Below, piece after piece: positions 35,156 through 46,047 of a stretch of DNA of 64,000 nucleotides; the first letter of the stretch is position 1, and each line of letters begins with the position of its first letter. Both the position numbers and the translations under genes were made by a program. The DNA lies in NCBI RefSeq assembly GCF_028882275.1, contig NZ_JARBUT010000001.1, positions 1-64,000 of the forward strand. Reading direction: 5' to 3'. Below the pieces are notes generated by a model. The model was not told the origin of the DNA. It ran no database searches and saw only the letters and a program-made list of their open reading frames with translations. The DNA is from Nocardiopsis sp. N85. Lineage in GTDB: Bacteria; Actinomycetota; Actinomycetes; Streptosporangiales; Streptosporangiaceae.

Positions 35156-36568
35156 TCAGCACTCGATGACGTTGACGGCGAGGCCGCCGCGCGAGGTCTC
35201 CTTGTACTTGTCGTGCATGTCGCGGCCGGTGTCCCTCATGGTCTTGATGACCTTGTCCAGCGACACGAAGTGGCTGCCGTCGCCGCGCAGGGCGATGCGG
35301 GCCGCGCTGATGGCCTTGACCGACGCCAGGGCGTTGCGCTCGATGCACGGCACCTGCACCAGACCGCCGATGGGGTCGCAGGTCAGCCCCAGGTTGTGCT
35401 CCATGGCGATCTCCGCGGCGTTCTCCACCTGGGCCGGGGTGCCGCCCAGCACCTCCGCCAGACCGGCCGCCGCCATGGACGACGCCGAGCCGACCTCGCC
35501 CTGACAGCCCACCTCGGCGCCGGAGATCGACGCGTTCTGCTTGAACAGGATGCCGATCGCCGCCGCGGTCAGCAGGAAGCGGACCACGCCCTCGTCCCCC
35601 GCGCCCGGACTGAAGTGCGTGTAGTAGTGCAGCACCGACGGGACGATCCCGGCCGCGCCGTTGGTGGGTGCGGTCACCACCCGGCCGCCCGCGGCGTTCT
35701 CCTCGTTGACCGCCAGCGCGTAGAGGGTGATCCAGTCGCTGCCGCGCATCGGGTCCGGGTCGGCGGTGGTCGGGGCGAGCAGCCCCGAGGCGTCGCAGTT
35801 CCCGCCGAGCTGCCGGTACAGCCGGTGTGCCCGGCGCGGTACCCGAAGGCCGCCGGGCAGCGTGCCCTCGGTCGTCACCCCGCGCCGCACGCACTGGCGC
35901 ATGACCGACCAGATCTCCAGGAGTTCGTCGGTGATCTGCGCGTTCGTGCGGCCGAAGGCGCGTTCGTTGGCGAGCATGATCGCGCTGATCGACATGCCCG
36001 TCTCCGCGCACAGCCCCAGGAGCTCCTCGGCGCTGTCGAACGGGTGCGGGAGCACGGTGTCGTCGGGTTTGATCCGGTCGGAACCGGCGGCCCGTTCGTC
36101 CACGACGAACCCGCCGCCCACGGAGTAGTACACCTTGGTGGCCAGGTCGGCGCCGGTGGAGTCCCGGGCGATGAACCGCATCCCGTTGGGGTGGTCGGGC
36201 AGGCTCTCCTTGCGGCGGAAGTCCACGTCCACGGCCGGGTCGAAGCCCACTCGGGGCCCGTCCGGGCCGCCCAGGGCCATGGAGCGTTCCCCGCGGACCC
36301 TCTCGACGAGCGCGGGCACCGCCTCCACGTCCACCCCCTCGGGGGTGTGGCCGAGCAGGCCGAGGATCACGGCGGTGTCGCTGCCGTGGCCCTTGCCGGT
36401 CAGGGCGAGCGATCCGTACAGTTCCGCGCGCACGTGCGCCACGTCGCCCAGGAGTCCGTCCTCGCGCAGTCGGGTGACGAACGTGCGCGCGGCCTTCATC
36501 GGGCCGACGGTGTGCGAACTGGACGGTCCGATACCGATCTTGAACAGGTCGAACACGCTGATGGCCAA
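35156..36568 (-). CDS. sdaA: L-serine ammonia-lyase (iron-sulfur type, single chain)
   Basis: Deaminates L-serine to pyruvate. About 470 residues with fused beta and alpha domains. The N-terminus [27 protein letters not shown] is typical if translation starts at TTG 36568, which has GAGGAGG 6 nt upstream. The GTG at 36592 lies before that Shine-Dalgarno. Fe-S cysteines lie in [15 protein letters not shown] and GLTCDPIGG. It is the last gene of the gcvT-gcvH-glyA-sdaA run, so glycine made into serine can go to pyruvate. The C-terminus is intact ([17 protein letters not shown]), and part of it (35202-35263) is duplicated at 34393. Confidence 0.93.
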   Translation of the reverse strand: MAISVFDLFKIGIGPSSSHTVGPMKAARTFVTRLREDGLLGDVAHVRAELYGSLALTGKGHGSDTAVILGLLGHTPEGVDVEAVPALVERVRGERSMALGGPDGPRVGFDPAVDVDFRRKESLPDHPNGMRFIARDSTGADLATKVYYSVGGGFVVDERAAGSDRIKPDDTVLPHPFDSAEELLGLCAETGMSISAIMLANERAFGRTNAQITDELLEIWSVMRQCVRRGVTTEGTLPGGLRVPRRAHRLYRQLGGNCDASGLLAPTTADPDPMRGSDWITLYALAVNEENAAGGRVVTAPTNGAAGIVPSVLHYYTHFSPGAGDEGVVRFLLTAAAIGILFKQNASISGAEVGCQGEVGSASSMAAAGLAEVLGGTPAQVENAAEIAMEHNLGLTCDPIGGLVQVPCIERNALASVKAISAARIALRGDGSHFVSLDKVIKTMRDTGRDMHDKYKETSRGGLAVNVIEC

Positions 36569-36651
36569 GGGTCTGTCCTCCTCGTTGAGCACAGGGACCG
36601 TACCTGCCGGACGAACGCCGTGCGGGGCCGGCGGCCCCGCACGGCGGGGCC

Positions 36652-37920
<1,269 letters not shown>

Positions 37921-37926
37921 CGGGGG

Positions 37927-38304
37927 TCAGTCCTCGCCTTCGGTCAGCTTGGTGTACTCCTCCGCGGACAGCAGGGCGGCGGGTTCCCCGGACAGGCGCA
38001 CCTTGAACAGCCACGCGCCGTAGGGGTCGGAGTTGATGGACTCGGGCTCGCCCTCCAGGTCCGCGTTGACCTCGACGACCTCGCCATCGACGGGGGAGTA
38101 GACGTCGCTGACGGACTTGGTGGACTCCACCTCGCCGCAGGTCTGGCCCGCGCTCACCGCGGTCCCCGTGGCGGGGGCCTCGACGTAGACGATGTCGCCG
38201 AGGGACTCGGCGGCGAACGCCGTGATGCCGACCGTGGCGACCCCGTCCTCGATCGAGACCCACTCGTGTTCGGCGGTGTAACCCAGCTCCGTGGGAACGC
38301 TCAC
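37927..38304 (-). CDS. gcvH: glycine cleavage system H protein
   Basis: 125-residue lipoyl carrier shuttling the aminomethyl group between P, T and L proteins. Lipoyl Lys63 is in [12 protein letters not shown] 38304 has AAGGAG 7 nt upstream. It lies 155 bp after gcvT; that gap shows no gene or clear promoter. It is followed tightly by glyA. Confidence 0.96.
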   Translation of the reverse strand: MSVPTELGYTAEHEWVSIEDGVATVGITAFAAESLGDIVYVEAPATGTAVSAGQTCGEVESTKSVSDVYSPVDGEVVEVNADLEGEPESINSDPYGAWLFKVRLSGEPAALLSAEEYTKLTEGED

Positions 38305-38459
38305 TTCAACTCTCCTTGGAGGTTCTCTTCATTCCTGCCGCGCCGCCGGATGACGGCCGCCCGGCCCGGCCTACGCCTGATCGCGCTCCGCCCGTGCCGA
38401 CCCCGGTCCGGGGTTCCGCCGTGCGAGGCGCCGAGGTCCCGTTGGTGCGGGACCCACGT

Positions 38460-39575
38460 CTACGCCTGCCGCTGGTAGAACGGCAGCTCGACCACGTCGA
38501 CGTCCTCGCCCCGACCGCGCACGTCCACGGTGAACGCTCCGGTCGTGGTGTCGAGTTCGCCGTCCACGTAGGCCATGGCGATGGGGCGGCCCAGGGTGGG
38601 AGAGGGCGCGCCACTGGTGATGGAGCCGACGACCGCGCCGTCGCGCAGGACGTCCTGGCCTCGGCGCAGCGGACGGCGTCCGCGCGCTACGAGACCGATG
38701 AGGCGGCGGGGGCGCGCGGTGCGGGCGGCCTCCTCCAAGGCGGCCCGGCCGACGAAGTCGCCCTCCTTGTCGAACTTGACCACGCGGCCGAGCCCGGCGT
38801 CGAAGGGGGTGAGGTCGGAGGTGAGCTCCTGCCCGTACAGCGGCATGCCCGCCTCCAACCGCAGGGTGTCGCGGGCGGACAGCCCGGCGGGGACCAGGCC
38901 CTTGTCGGCGCCGGCGGCCGCGAGGGCCTCCCACACCTCGACGGCGCGGTCGGCGGGCCGGACGAAGATCTCGAAGCCGTCCTCGCCGGTGTAACCGGTG
39001 CGGGCCAGCAGGGCGGGCACTCCGGCGACGGTGTGCTCGTACCCGGCGTAGTAGCGGATCGAGTCCAGGTCGGCGTCGGTGAGCGGCGCGAGGATCTCCA
39101 CGGCGCGCGGGCCCTGGACGGCGATGAGCGAGTACTCGGCGGACTCGTCGGTGACCTTCACGTCGAACCCGGCGGCGCGTTCGAGGAGGGCCTCGGCGAC
39201 GACGTCGGCGTTGGCGGCGTTGGCCACGACGAGGTACTCCTCCTCGTCGAGCCGGTAGACGATGAGGTCGTCCATGACGCCGCCGTCGGCGTTGGTGATC
39301 ATCGTGTACCGGGCCTTGCCCGGCTTGACCTGCGACAGGTGTCCGACCAGGGCGTGGTCCAGGGCTCGGGCGGCGTCCGGGCCCGTGAGTCGGATCTCGC
39401 CCATGTGAGAGAGGTCGAAGAGGCCCGCGGCCTCGCGGACGGCCTTGTGCTCGGCGGTCTCGCTGTCATAGCGCAGGGGCATGAGCCAACCGGCGAAGTC
39501 GACGAGCGCGGCACCGGCCTTCTCGTGGATCGCGCGCAGCGCGGTCGGCCGCGGCGCGGAGGTGGGCTCTGACAT
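38460..39575 (-). CDS. gcvT: glycine cleavage system aminomethyltransferase (T protein)
   Basis: 371 residues. It transfers the C1 unit from aminomethyl-lipoyl-GcvH to THF, releasing ammonia. The family motifs are intact: LFDLSHMGEI, NADGGVMDDLIVYR, RTGYTGEDGFEIF and RDTLRLEAGMPLYG. ATG 39575 has GGGAG 6 nt upstream. It is the first gene behind the tandem glycine riboswitch. The P protein gene gcvP is not in this window, so the system is completed elsewhere. Confidence 0.95.
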   Translation of the reverse strand: MSEPTSAPRPTALRAIHEKAGAALVDFAGWLMPLRYDSETAEHKAVREAAGLFDLSHMGEIRLTGPDAARALDHALVGHLSQVKPGKARYTMITNADGGVMDDLIVYRLDEEEYLVVANAANADVVAEALLERAAGFDVKVTDESAEYSLIAVQGPRAVEILAPLTDADLDSIRYYAGYEHTVAGVPALLARTGYTGEDGFEIFVRPADRAVEVWEALAAAGADKGLVPAGLSARDTLRLEAGMPLYGQELTSDLTPFDAGLGRVVKFDKEGDFVGRAALEEAARTARPRRLIGLVARGRRPLRRGQDVLRDGAVVGSITSGAPSPTLGRPIAMAYVDGELDTTTGAFTVDVRGRGEDVDVVELPFYQRQA

Positions 39576-39590
39576 GGGCACTCCCGAGAG

Positions 39591-39630
39591 GATGGGCGTC
39601 GTGTCGTGCATAGGCGTTGCCATCCTCCCC
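39591..39630 (-). promoter_or_regulatory. possible riboswitch expression-platform hairpin
   Basis: Between the second aptamer and gcvT, GAGGATGGC near 39624 and GCCCATCCTC near 39591 can pair with one bulge. The hairpin would trap a strong GGGGGAGG followed by ATG (39623/39611) that precedes the normal gcvT start. No U-tract is present, so translational control is more likely than termination. Confidence 0.35.
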
Positions 39631-39820
39631 CTCTGTCATCTGTGCCTGAGAGCTTCACCACGCGCTCGGCGTGGCTTGCACCTTCGGCGAGGGACGTGTG
39701 GGTCCCTGCTTTCCAGAGTGGTCTCGCCCGTACGGTCCACTGTGCCTGAGAGGTTGTTTCGGGGAGGGATTGCTCCTTCGGCGGCCCGAGCCGGATGCGC
39801 GGGCACTCTCCCGTACGGGG
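39631..39820 (-). ncRNA. tandem glycine riboswitch upstream of gcvT
   Basis: On the minus strand, two aptamers follow each other. The first runs CGGGAGAGTGC ... GCCGAAGGAGCAA ... CCTCTCAGGCACAG. The second runs GACCACTCTGGAAAGCAGGG ... CGCCGAAGGTGCAAGCC ... GCTCTCAGGCACAGATGACAG. These GCCGAAGG and CTCTCAGGCA blocks are the hallmarks of glycine riboswitches. Glycine binding would turn on gcvT-gcvH-glyA-sdaA. Confidence 0.95.
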
Positions 39821-39964
39821 TCAGCAACACGTTCAGCCTAGCAGCGGCCGTCGCCGCCGCCCAAGGGTGGCACCGCCGGGACCGGACCGGGCGAATCCCG
39901 GGCGGAAGGGGCGGGAAAGGGACTACGGTGTGCCCTGTAATGGGACGCGCACCGAGGGGGACGA

Positions 39965-40795
39965 GTGCTGTTCGACACGCGGAGAACGAGACGGATCGGA
40001 TGCGCGTCGGTGGTCGGCGCGACGGTCGTGACGCTGCTGGGGTGCTCCGCTCCCCGGGAGGAGGACCCCCCGGACTCCGGGGAGGGGAGGGCCGCCGTCG
40101 TCGGCGGCGATGTGGCCGCCTCGGAGCGGGCGGACCTGGTCGACGTGTTCGCGGCCGCCGAGGTGACGGGCACGTTCGTGCTCTATGACACACAGGAACG
40201 TCGTTCGGTGCTGGTGGAACCGGAGCGGGCGCGCGAACGCGCCGTTCCGGGGGACACCTTCGACCTGGTGATCGCGCTGACGGCGTTGCAGACGGGCGCG
40301 ATCGCCGACGCCGGGGAGGTGGTGGACGCCGGGGGTTCGGCCCCCCGGGACGCGGTCGACCGGGTGGGGCACGGCCCGATGGCCACGTGGGTGGACCGTT
40401 TCGAGTACGGCGGTCGCGACATCGGCGCGGACGAGGACGCGGAGACGTTCTGGTCGCGGGGCCCGCTCGGGATCTCCGCCGTGGAGCAGACGGAGTTCCT
40501 GGCCGGGTTGGCCCGGGGGGAGCTGCCGGTGGACGCGGAGCACCAGAGCGCGCTGCGCGAGGAGGTCCTCGTGGAGCGGGGCCGGGGGTACGCGCTGTAC
40601 GGCCGCTCGTCCTGTGACGACGGCACCGACGCGCCGGGATGGTGGGTCGGCTGGGTGACGGGCGATGCGGGCGTGCACACGTTCGCGTTGCGTCTGGAGG
40701 CGGACGAGGGGTTCGAACCCGACTCGTGCGAGACCCTGGGGCGCGGGCTGCTGACGGCCCTGGAGGTCCTCCCGGAGGGCGCCGGACCCCGCTGA
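39965..40795 (+). CDS. class D beta-lactamase/transpeptidase-fold lipoprotein lacking catalytic residues
   Basis: 276 residues. The lipoprotein signal has TLLGC at about 23-27. The remainder aligns with OXA-type class D lactamases: MATWVDRFEYGGRDIG (cf. MQKWLDKFNYGNKDISG) and FWSRGPLGISAVEQTEFLAGLARGELP, then WWVGWV near 226-231. The STFK motif is replaced by DTFD (97-100), and the KTG motif by RSS in YGRSSC (212-217). The segment carrying SxV is shortened. It cannot be an active serine hydrolase by the known mechanism. A cell-wall binding or sensor role is possible. GTG 39965 follows GGGGGACGA. Confidence 0.75.
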   Translation: MLFDTRRTRRIGCASVVGATVVTLLGCSAPREEDPPDSGEGRAAVVGGDVAASERADLVDVFAAAEVTGTFVLYDTQERRSVLVEPERARERAVPGDTFDLVIALTALQTGAIADAGEVVDAGGSAPRDAVDRVGHGPMATWVDRFEYGGRDIGADEDAETFWSRGPLGISAVEQTEFLAGLARGELPVDAEHQSALREEVLVERGRGYALYGRSSCDDGTDAPGWWVGWVTGDAGVHTFALRLEADEGFEPDSCETLGRGLLTALEVLPEGAGPR

Positions 40796-40797
40796 GC

Positions 40798-40839
40798 CGC
40801 GAGCGCCCCGCCCCCGGTCGAGGGGACGGGGCGCTCGCG
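40798..40839. terminator. bidirectional hairpin terminator
   Basis: 13-bp arms CGCGAGCGCCCCG (40798-40810) and CGGGGCGCTCGCG (40827-40839) enclose a 16-nt loop between convergent genes. The left arm starts 3 bp after the lipoprotein stop codon. Confidence 0.85.
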
Positions 40840-40851
40840 CGTGCCGTGGGT

Positions 40852-41910
40852 TCAGAGGGTCTTGCGGCGCGTGCGGACCGCTTCGGCGAGGGTGGACAGC
40901 ACCTCGGTGGTGGTGTCCCAGCCCATGCACTTGTCGGTGATGGACTGCCCGTAGACGAGCGCGGTCGGGTCGCCCAGCTTCTGGGCGCCGGGGACGATGA
41001 AGCTCTCCAGCATGACCCCGATGACGCCGCGCTGGCCGTCGGCGACCTGGGCGGCGATCTCGGCGGCCACACCCGCCTGGCGCACGTGGTCCTTGCCGCT
41101 GTTGGCGTGGCTGGCGTCGATCATCAGTCGGCGGGGCAGCCCCGCCTTGCCGATGACGTCGAGGGCGGAGGCCACCGAGGCGGCGTCGTGGTTGGGGCCG
41201 GTGCGGCCGCCGCGCAGGATCACGTGGCAGTCGGGGTTGCCCTCGGTGACGACCACCGAACCGGCGCCTGCCGTGTCCACACCGAAGAAGGTGTGGGAGG
41301 CGGCGGCCGCGCCCACCGCGTCCACGGCCACCTGCACGTCGCCGTCGGTGCCGTTCTTGAAGCCCACCGGGGTGCTCAGGCCGCTGCTCAGCTGGCGGTG
41401 CACCTGGCTCTCGGTGGTGCGGGCGCCGATCGCGCCCCAGGAGACGGCGTCGGCGATGTACTGCGGGGTGATGGGGTCGAGGAACTCGGTGCCCGCGGGC
41501 AGCCCCAGGGAGTTGATGTCCAGCAGGAGTTCGCGGGCCAGGCGCAGACCGCGGTGGACGTCGTAGGTGTCGTTGAGGTCGGGGTCGTTGATGAGACCCT
41601 TCCACCCGACGGTGGTGCGCGGCTTCTCGAAGTAGACGCGCATGACCACGCACAGTTCCTCGCTCAGCGAGGGGGCCAGTTCGGCCAGCCGGTGGGCGTA
41701 GTCCATGGCCGATTCCCGGTCGTGCACCGAGCAGGGGCCGACGACGACCAGCAGGCGGTCGTCCTCGCCGTCCAGGACCCGCTTGACCTCGGCGCGGGAA
41801 CGCTCGACCAGGGCGGTGCGCTCCGGGCCCAAGGGCAGTTCCGAGAGCAGGTCCCCGGGAGCGATGAGCGGCTTGTAGTCGACCACCCGTGTGTCGTTGG
41901 TGCTGGGCAT
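40852..41910 (-). CDS. aroG: 3-deoxy-7-phosphoheptulonate (DAHP) synthase, class I
   Basis: First step of the shikimate pathway: condenses PEP and erythrose-4-phosphate. 352 residues, AroF/G/H type. It shows VVVGPCSVHD, RVYFEKPRTTVGWKGLINDP, GARTTESQVHR, GFKNGTDG and IDASHANSGKD. Catalytic Cys in GPCS and the metal ligands look conserved. ATG 41910 has GGGGAGC 6 nt upstream. An upstream extension of the frame to 41961 has no family similarity. Most actinomycetes use the class II enzyme; this is the class I family. Regulation cannot be told from the leader. Confidence 0.93.
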   Translation of the reverse strand: MPSTNDTRVVDYKPLIAPGDLLSELPLGPERTALVERSRAEVKRVLDGEDDRLLVVVGPCSVHDRESAMDYAHRLAELAPSLSEELCVVMRVYFEKPRTTVGWKGLINDPDLNDTYDVHRGLRLARELLLDINSLGLPAGTEFLDPITPQYIADAVSWGAIGARTTESQVHRQLSSGLSTPVGFKNGTDGDVQVAVDAVGAAAASHTFFGVDTAGAGSVVVTEGNPDCHVILRGGRTGPNHDAASVASALDVIGKAGLPRRLMIDASHANSGKDHVRQAGVAAEIAAQVADGQRGVIGVMLESFIVPGAQKLGDPTALVYGQSITDKCMGWDTTTEVLSTLAEAVRTRRKTL

Positions 41911-42054
41911 GCTGCTCCCCTTGTCCTGTGCTCTCGTGTGCGCTGCCGCCACTGTGCACACTAGCGCGACCGCGGAGGTGCGGCGCGGTTACACCGGTAT
42001 TTCGGACGAGGGTCACATGACGGCCCGCGGTGCCGCGGACAATGGAGAAAAACG

Positions 42055-42073
42055 CGTCTCGCGATTCGAGACG
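42055..42073 (-). terminator. short hairpin after the acyl-CoA synthetase gene
   Basis: CGTCTCG (42055-42061) and CGAGACG (42067-42073) enclose a CGATT loop 29 bp beyond the synthetase stop. It lies in the 191-bp gap before the aroG promoter region. Confidence 0.4.
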
Positions 42074-42101
42074 GAAATTCACCCGCGGTGACGTGCCCGG
42101 G

Positions 42102-43820
42102 TCAATCGTCCGGCTCGGACAGGTCCTCCTCCCAGAACTCGTTCGGATTGCGCGAACCGTCCGCGATCGTGCCGCGCTCGGCCTCCTCCCGGCGCAGCTG
42201 CACCCGACGGATCTTGCCCGAGACGGTCTTGGGCAGATCGGCGAACTCCAGGCGGCGGACCCTCTTGTAGGGCGAGAGGCGGGCCCGGGTGTGGGCCAGG
42301 ATCGCTCGGGCGGTCTCGGCGGTGGGAGCCACTCCCGGGGCCGGTGTCACGAACGCCTTGGCCACCGCCAGCCGTAACGGATCGGGGGAGGGAACGACGG
42401 CGGCCTCGGCCACGTATTCGTGTTCCACGAGGACGCTTTCGAGTTCGAATGGTGAGATGCGGTAATCCGACGCCTTGAACACATCGTCCCCGCGGCCGAT
42501 ATAGGTAATGTTCCCGTTCGCGTCCCGGGCGGCGAGGTCGCCGGTGTGGAAGAGGCCCCGACGGGTCACCTGGCGGGTCAGCTCCGGGCTGTCGGCGTAC
42601 CCCTTCATCACCCCCGGCGGCGCGTTGGTCATGTCCACGCAGATCTCGCCGGTGTCGGCGGGTTTGTCGGTGGCCGGGTCGACCAGCACGACGCGGTAGC
42701 CGGGCATCTCGCGGCCCATCGAGCCGGGGATCACGGGCTGCCCGGGGGAGTTGCCGATGAGCAGGGTCGTCTCGGTCTGGCCGAACCCGTCCCGGACGGT
42801 GATCCCCCACGCCTCACGCACCCGGTCCACCACCTCGGCGTTCAGCGGTTCCCCCGCGGCCAGTGCCTCGCGCAGGCCCACCTTCCACGACGCCAGGTCG
42901 GTCTGCACCAGCATCCGCCACACCGTCGGCGGGGCGCAGAAGGTGTCGACCCCGCGACGCACGATCTCATCGAGCAGTCGCTCGGGGGAGAAGTCGTTCT
43001 GGCGGACCGTCAACACCGTCGCCTCGGCGTTCCACGGTCCGAACACGCTGCTGTAGGCGTGCTTGCCCCACCCGGGGACGGACACGTTGAGGTGCACGTC
43101 GCCCGGTCGCAGGCCCAGCCAGTACATGGTGGACAGGTGCCCGACCGGGTAGGAGCGCTGGGTGTGCACCACGAGCTTGGGCTTGGCGGTCGTCCCCGAC
43201 GTGAAGTAGATGAGCAGGGGGTCGTCCGGGCCGACCCGGGAGGGCGGGTGGAACTCCAGTCCGGCGTGTTCGGAGTCCGGGTAACCGAGCCAGCCGTCCA
43301 TGTACCCCACGCAGATCCGGGTCCAGTGCCCGTGCAGGCCGATGAACTTCTCGGTGTCCACCGGCGAACAGACCACGTGCTTGATCTCGCCGCGGTCCAA
43401 CCGGTCCAACAGGTCGCCCTCGGTGAGGTTGGTGGCGGTGGGCACCACCACCGCGCCGAGCTTGATCGCGGCCAGGGTGATCTCCCAGAGCTCCACCTGC
43501 GCGCCCAGCATCACCAGGATGCGGTCGCCCGGGTGCACGCCCTGACCGTACAACCAGTTGGCGACCTGCGAGGAGCGCTCCGACATGTGCCGGTAGGTGT
43601 ACTTCTCCTCCTCGCCGTCCTCGTTCACGATCCACAGCGCGGTGCGGTCGGGTCTGCGCTCGGCCACCTCGTCGAAGTGGTCCAGCGCCCAGTTGAACAC
43701 CGCGGGTCGCGGCCAGATGAACTCCCGGTGAGCGGCCTCGCGGTCATCCCGCAGCCGCAGGAGCAGATCGCGCGCCGCGCGGAACTCCGCGGCCCCTTCG
43801 GCCGCCGCCTCTTTGGACAT
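42102..43820 (-). CDS. AMP-dependent acyl-CoA synthetase (acetyl/medium-chain type)
   Basis: 572 residues, ANL superfamily. It activates a carboxylic acid to acyl-AMP and then acyl-CoA. P-loop FTSGTTAKPK is near residue 200, with A5 GFGQTETT, A7 LFHTGDLA, A8 YIGRGDDVFKASDYRISP and the A10 lysine in LPKTVSGKIRR. The overall layout is nearest to medium-chain acyl-CoA synthetases (AcsM/MACS-like) and lacks the extra N-terminal part of full acetyl-CoA synthetase. The chain length of the substrate is not predictable. It is a single gene with its promoter facing the divergent DUF4429 gene. Confidence 0.87.
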   Translation of the reverse strand: MSKEAAAEGAAEFRAARDLLLRLRDDREAAHREFIWPRPAVFNWALDHFDEVAERRPDRTALWIVNEDGEEEKYTYRHMSERSSQVANWLYGQGVHPGDRILVMLGAQVELWEITLAAIKLGAVVVPTATNLTEGDLLDRLDRGEIKHVVCSPVDTEKFIGLHGHWTRICVGYMDGWLGYPDSEHAGLEFHPPSRVGPDDPLLIYFTSGTTAKPKLVVHTQRSYPVGHLSTMYWLGLRPGDVHLNVSVPGWGKHAYSSVFGPWNAEATVLTVRQNDFSPERLLDEIVRRGVDTFCAPPTVWRMLVQTDLASWKVGLREALAAGEPLNAEVVDRVREAWGITVRDGFGQTETTLLIGNSPGQPVIPGSMGREMPGYRVVLVDPATDKPADTGEICVDMTNAPPGVMKGYADSPELTRQVTRRGLFHTGDLAARDANGNITYIGRGDDVFKASDYRISPFELESVLVEHEYVAEAAVVPSPDPLRLAVAKAFVTPAPGVAPTAETARAILAHTRARLSPYKRVRRLEFADLPKTVSGKIRRVQLRREEAERGTIADGSRNPNEFWEEDLSEPDD

Positions 43821-43947
43821 CGCTTCGACCTTTCGGATCTTCGCCCGCCTCGGTCCAGGGCCGGTGTTCTGCGGTTTCTACCCGCGATGGGCGCGGGTGA
43901 CGCCTGGCGCCCCTGTTCCGGCCCCGCGCGTCCTAGGATGGTGAAGC

Positions 43948-44820
43948 ATGGAGGAACTGCGGGGCTACCACGGCATCTGGAGAATCGACGACGAGGCGAT
44001 ACGGATCCGCTTCGATTCCGGACGCAGGGTGCCCACGCTGTTCAAGGCGTTGGGCGGCTGCACGGTGCCGCTGGCGGCGGTGCGCGACGTCGACTTCGAC
44101 AGGGGCGACCGCAAGCGCGGATGGCGGCTGCGGCTGGAGTTGGCCCGCGGTACTGACCCGTACGTGATGTTGGGCGTGTCCGCCCGCGACGAGCTCACCC
44201 CTCTGGTCCTGGCCGGCCCGCACGACCGCGAACTCGTCGCCGAGTACGTCGCCGACCGGATCAGGGCCGGCGCCCACTACGTCCGTGAGACCCTGGCGAC
44301 CCCGCCCGACCGGGGCGAGATCGCCCGAGCCCTGGTGGCCCGTCCCCCGTTGCAGGTGCGCACGGCCGAGGGGTCGGCCTCCTTCGACGGCGACAAGGTG
44401 CGCCTGCAATGGGACGGGTGGCTGGCCAGTTCCGCCAAGGAGAAGGAGAAGTCCCGCGAGTACCGGCTGGCGGAGATCGAATCGGTGCTCTGGCACCCGC
44501 CGGCCGACGTCACCGAGGGGTGCATGCGCATCGTGCTGCGCGGGGTCACCCTGCCCGAGGCGACCGCGCTGGACAACGACTTCTTCACCCTCGCCTCGCA
44601 CGGTTCCAAGGGCGCGGAGGAGACCTTCCTGATGGCGGCGACCTTGAACGCCCACATCGAGGGGGCCGCCCCGGCCGCCGTCGAGAGCGGTGCAGACGAC
44701 ACGGGCGGCGCCGAGGACATCTTCGCCAAGATCCGCGAACTGGGGCGGTTGCACGCCGAAGGGCTGCTCACCGACGAGGAGTTCTCGACCAAGAAGGCCG
44801 AACTCCTCGACCGCCTCTGA
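43948..44820 (+). CDS. DUF4429 and SHOCT domain protein
   Basis: 290 residues. Two DUF4429-type beta repeats (residues 1-110 and about 125-235; MEELRGYHGIWRIDDEAIRIRF, then ASFDGDKVRLQWDG) precede a C-terminal SHOCT helix pair (IFAKIRELGRLHAEGLLTDEEFSTKKAELLDRL). SHOCT segments mediate oligomerisation or membrane recruitment. No signal peptide or membrane helix. The function is unknown. A hairpin (GCCCCGG-GATCGT-CCGGGGC, 44855-44874) separates it from the next gene. Confidence 0.85.
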   Translation: MEELRGYHGIWRIDDEAIRIRFDSGRRVPTLFKALGGCTVPLAAVRDVDFDRGDRKRGWRLRLELARGTDPYVMLGVSARDELTPLVLAGPHDRELVAEYVADRIRAGAHYVRETLATPPDRGEIARALVARPPLQVRTAEGSASFDGDKVRLQWDGWLASSAKEKEKSREYRLAEIESVLWHPPADVTEGCMRIVLRGVTLPEATALDNDFFTLASHGSKGAEETFLMAATLNAHIEGAAPAAVESGADDTGGAEDIFAKIRELGRLHAEGLLTDEEFSTKKAELLDRL

Positions 44821-45861
<1,041 letters not shown>

Positions 45862-45864
45862 CCG

Positions 45865-45899
45865 CGGCCCGGGCGCGCCGCGGCGCGCCCGGGGCCCGC
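45865..45899. terminator. GC-rich hairpin terminator after pip
   Basis: GGCCCGGGCGCGCC-GC-GGCGCGCCCGGGGCC forms about 14 bp with one bulged G. It starts 3 bp after the pip stop and sits between convergent genes. Nothing else is seen in 45900-46047. Confidence 0.75.
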
Positions 45900-46047
45900 G
45901 CCGGTCGAGGCCGACCCGTGTGAGAGCGACGCCCCGCGCGCGGGTGCCGTCCCCCGGGAGGTGGGACGACGGCCTCCCGTGCGGCTCGACCGCGGGTCCC
46001 CGACCGACGGGTACGGGAGGGTCCGTCGGGCCGACCGGGGCGCGCCG

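Noticed and set aside
34393-35263. att sites of an integrative element at the sdaA 3' end
   Set aside because: Direct repeats at the end of a conserved gene look like att sites, but the interval is only 809 bp, has no integrase, and joining the repeats would not restore the VOC gene. It is reported as a repeat-bordered insertion instead.
39923-42082. A 719-codon minus-strand open frame covering the lactamase-like gene and aroG
   Set aside because: It is out of frame with the clear DAHP synthase coding frame and has shadow-type composition; the lipoprotein on the opposite strand has a better start and a family match.
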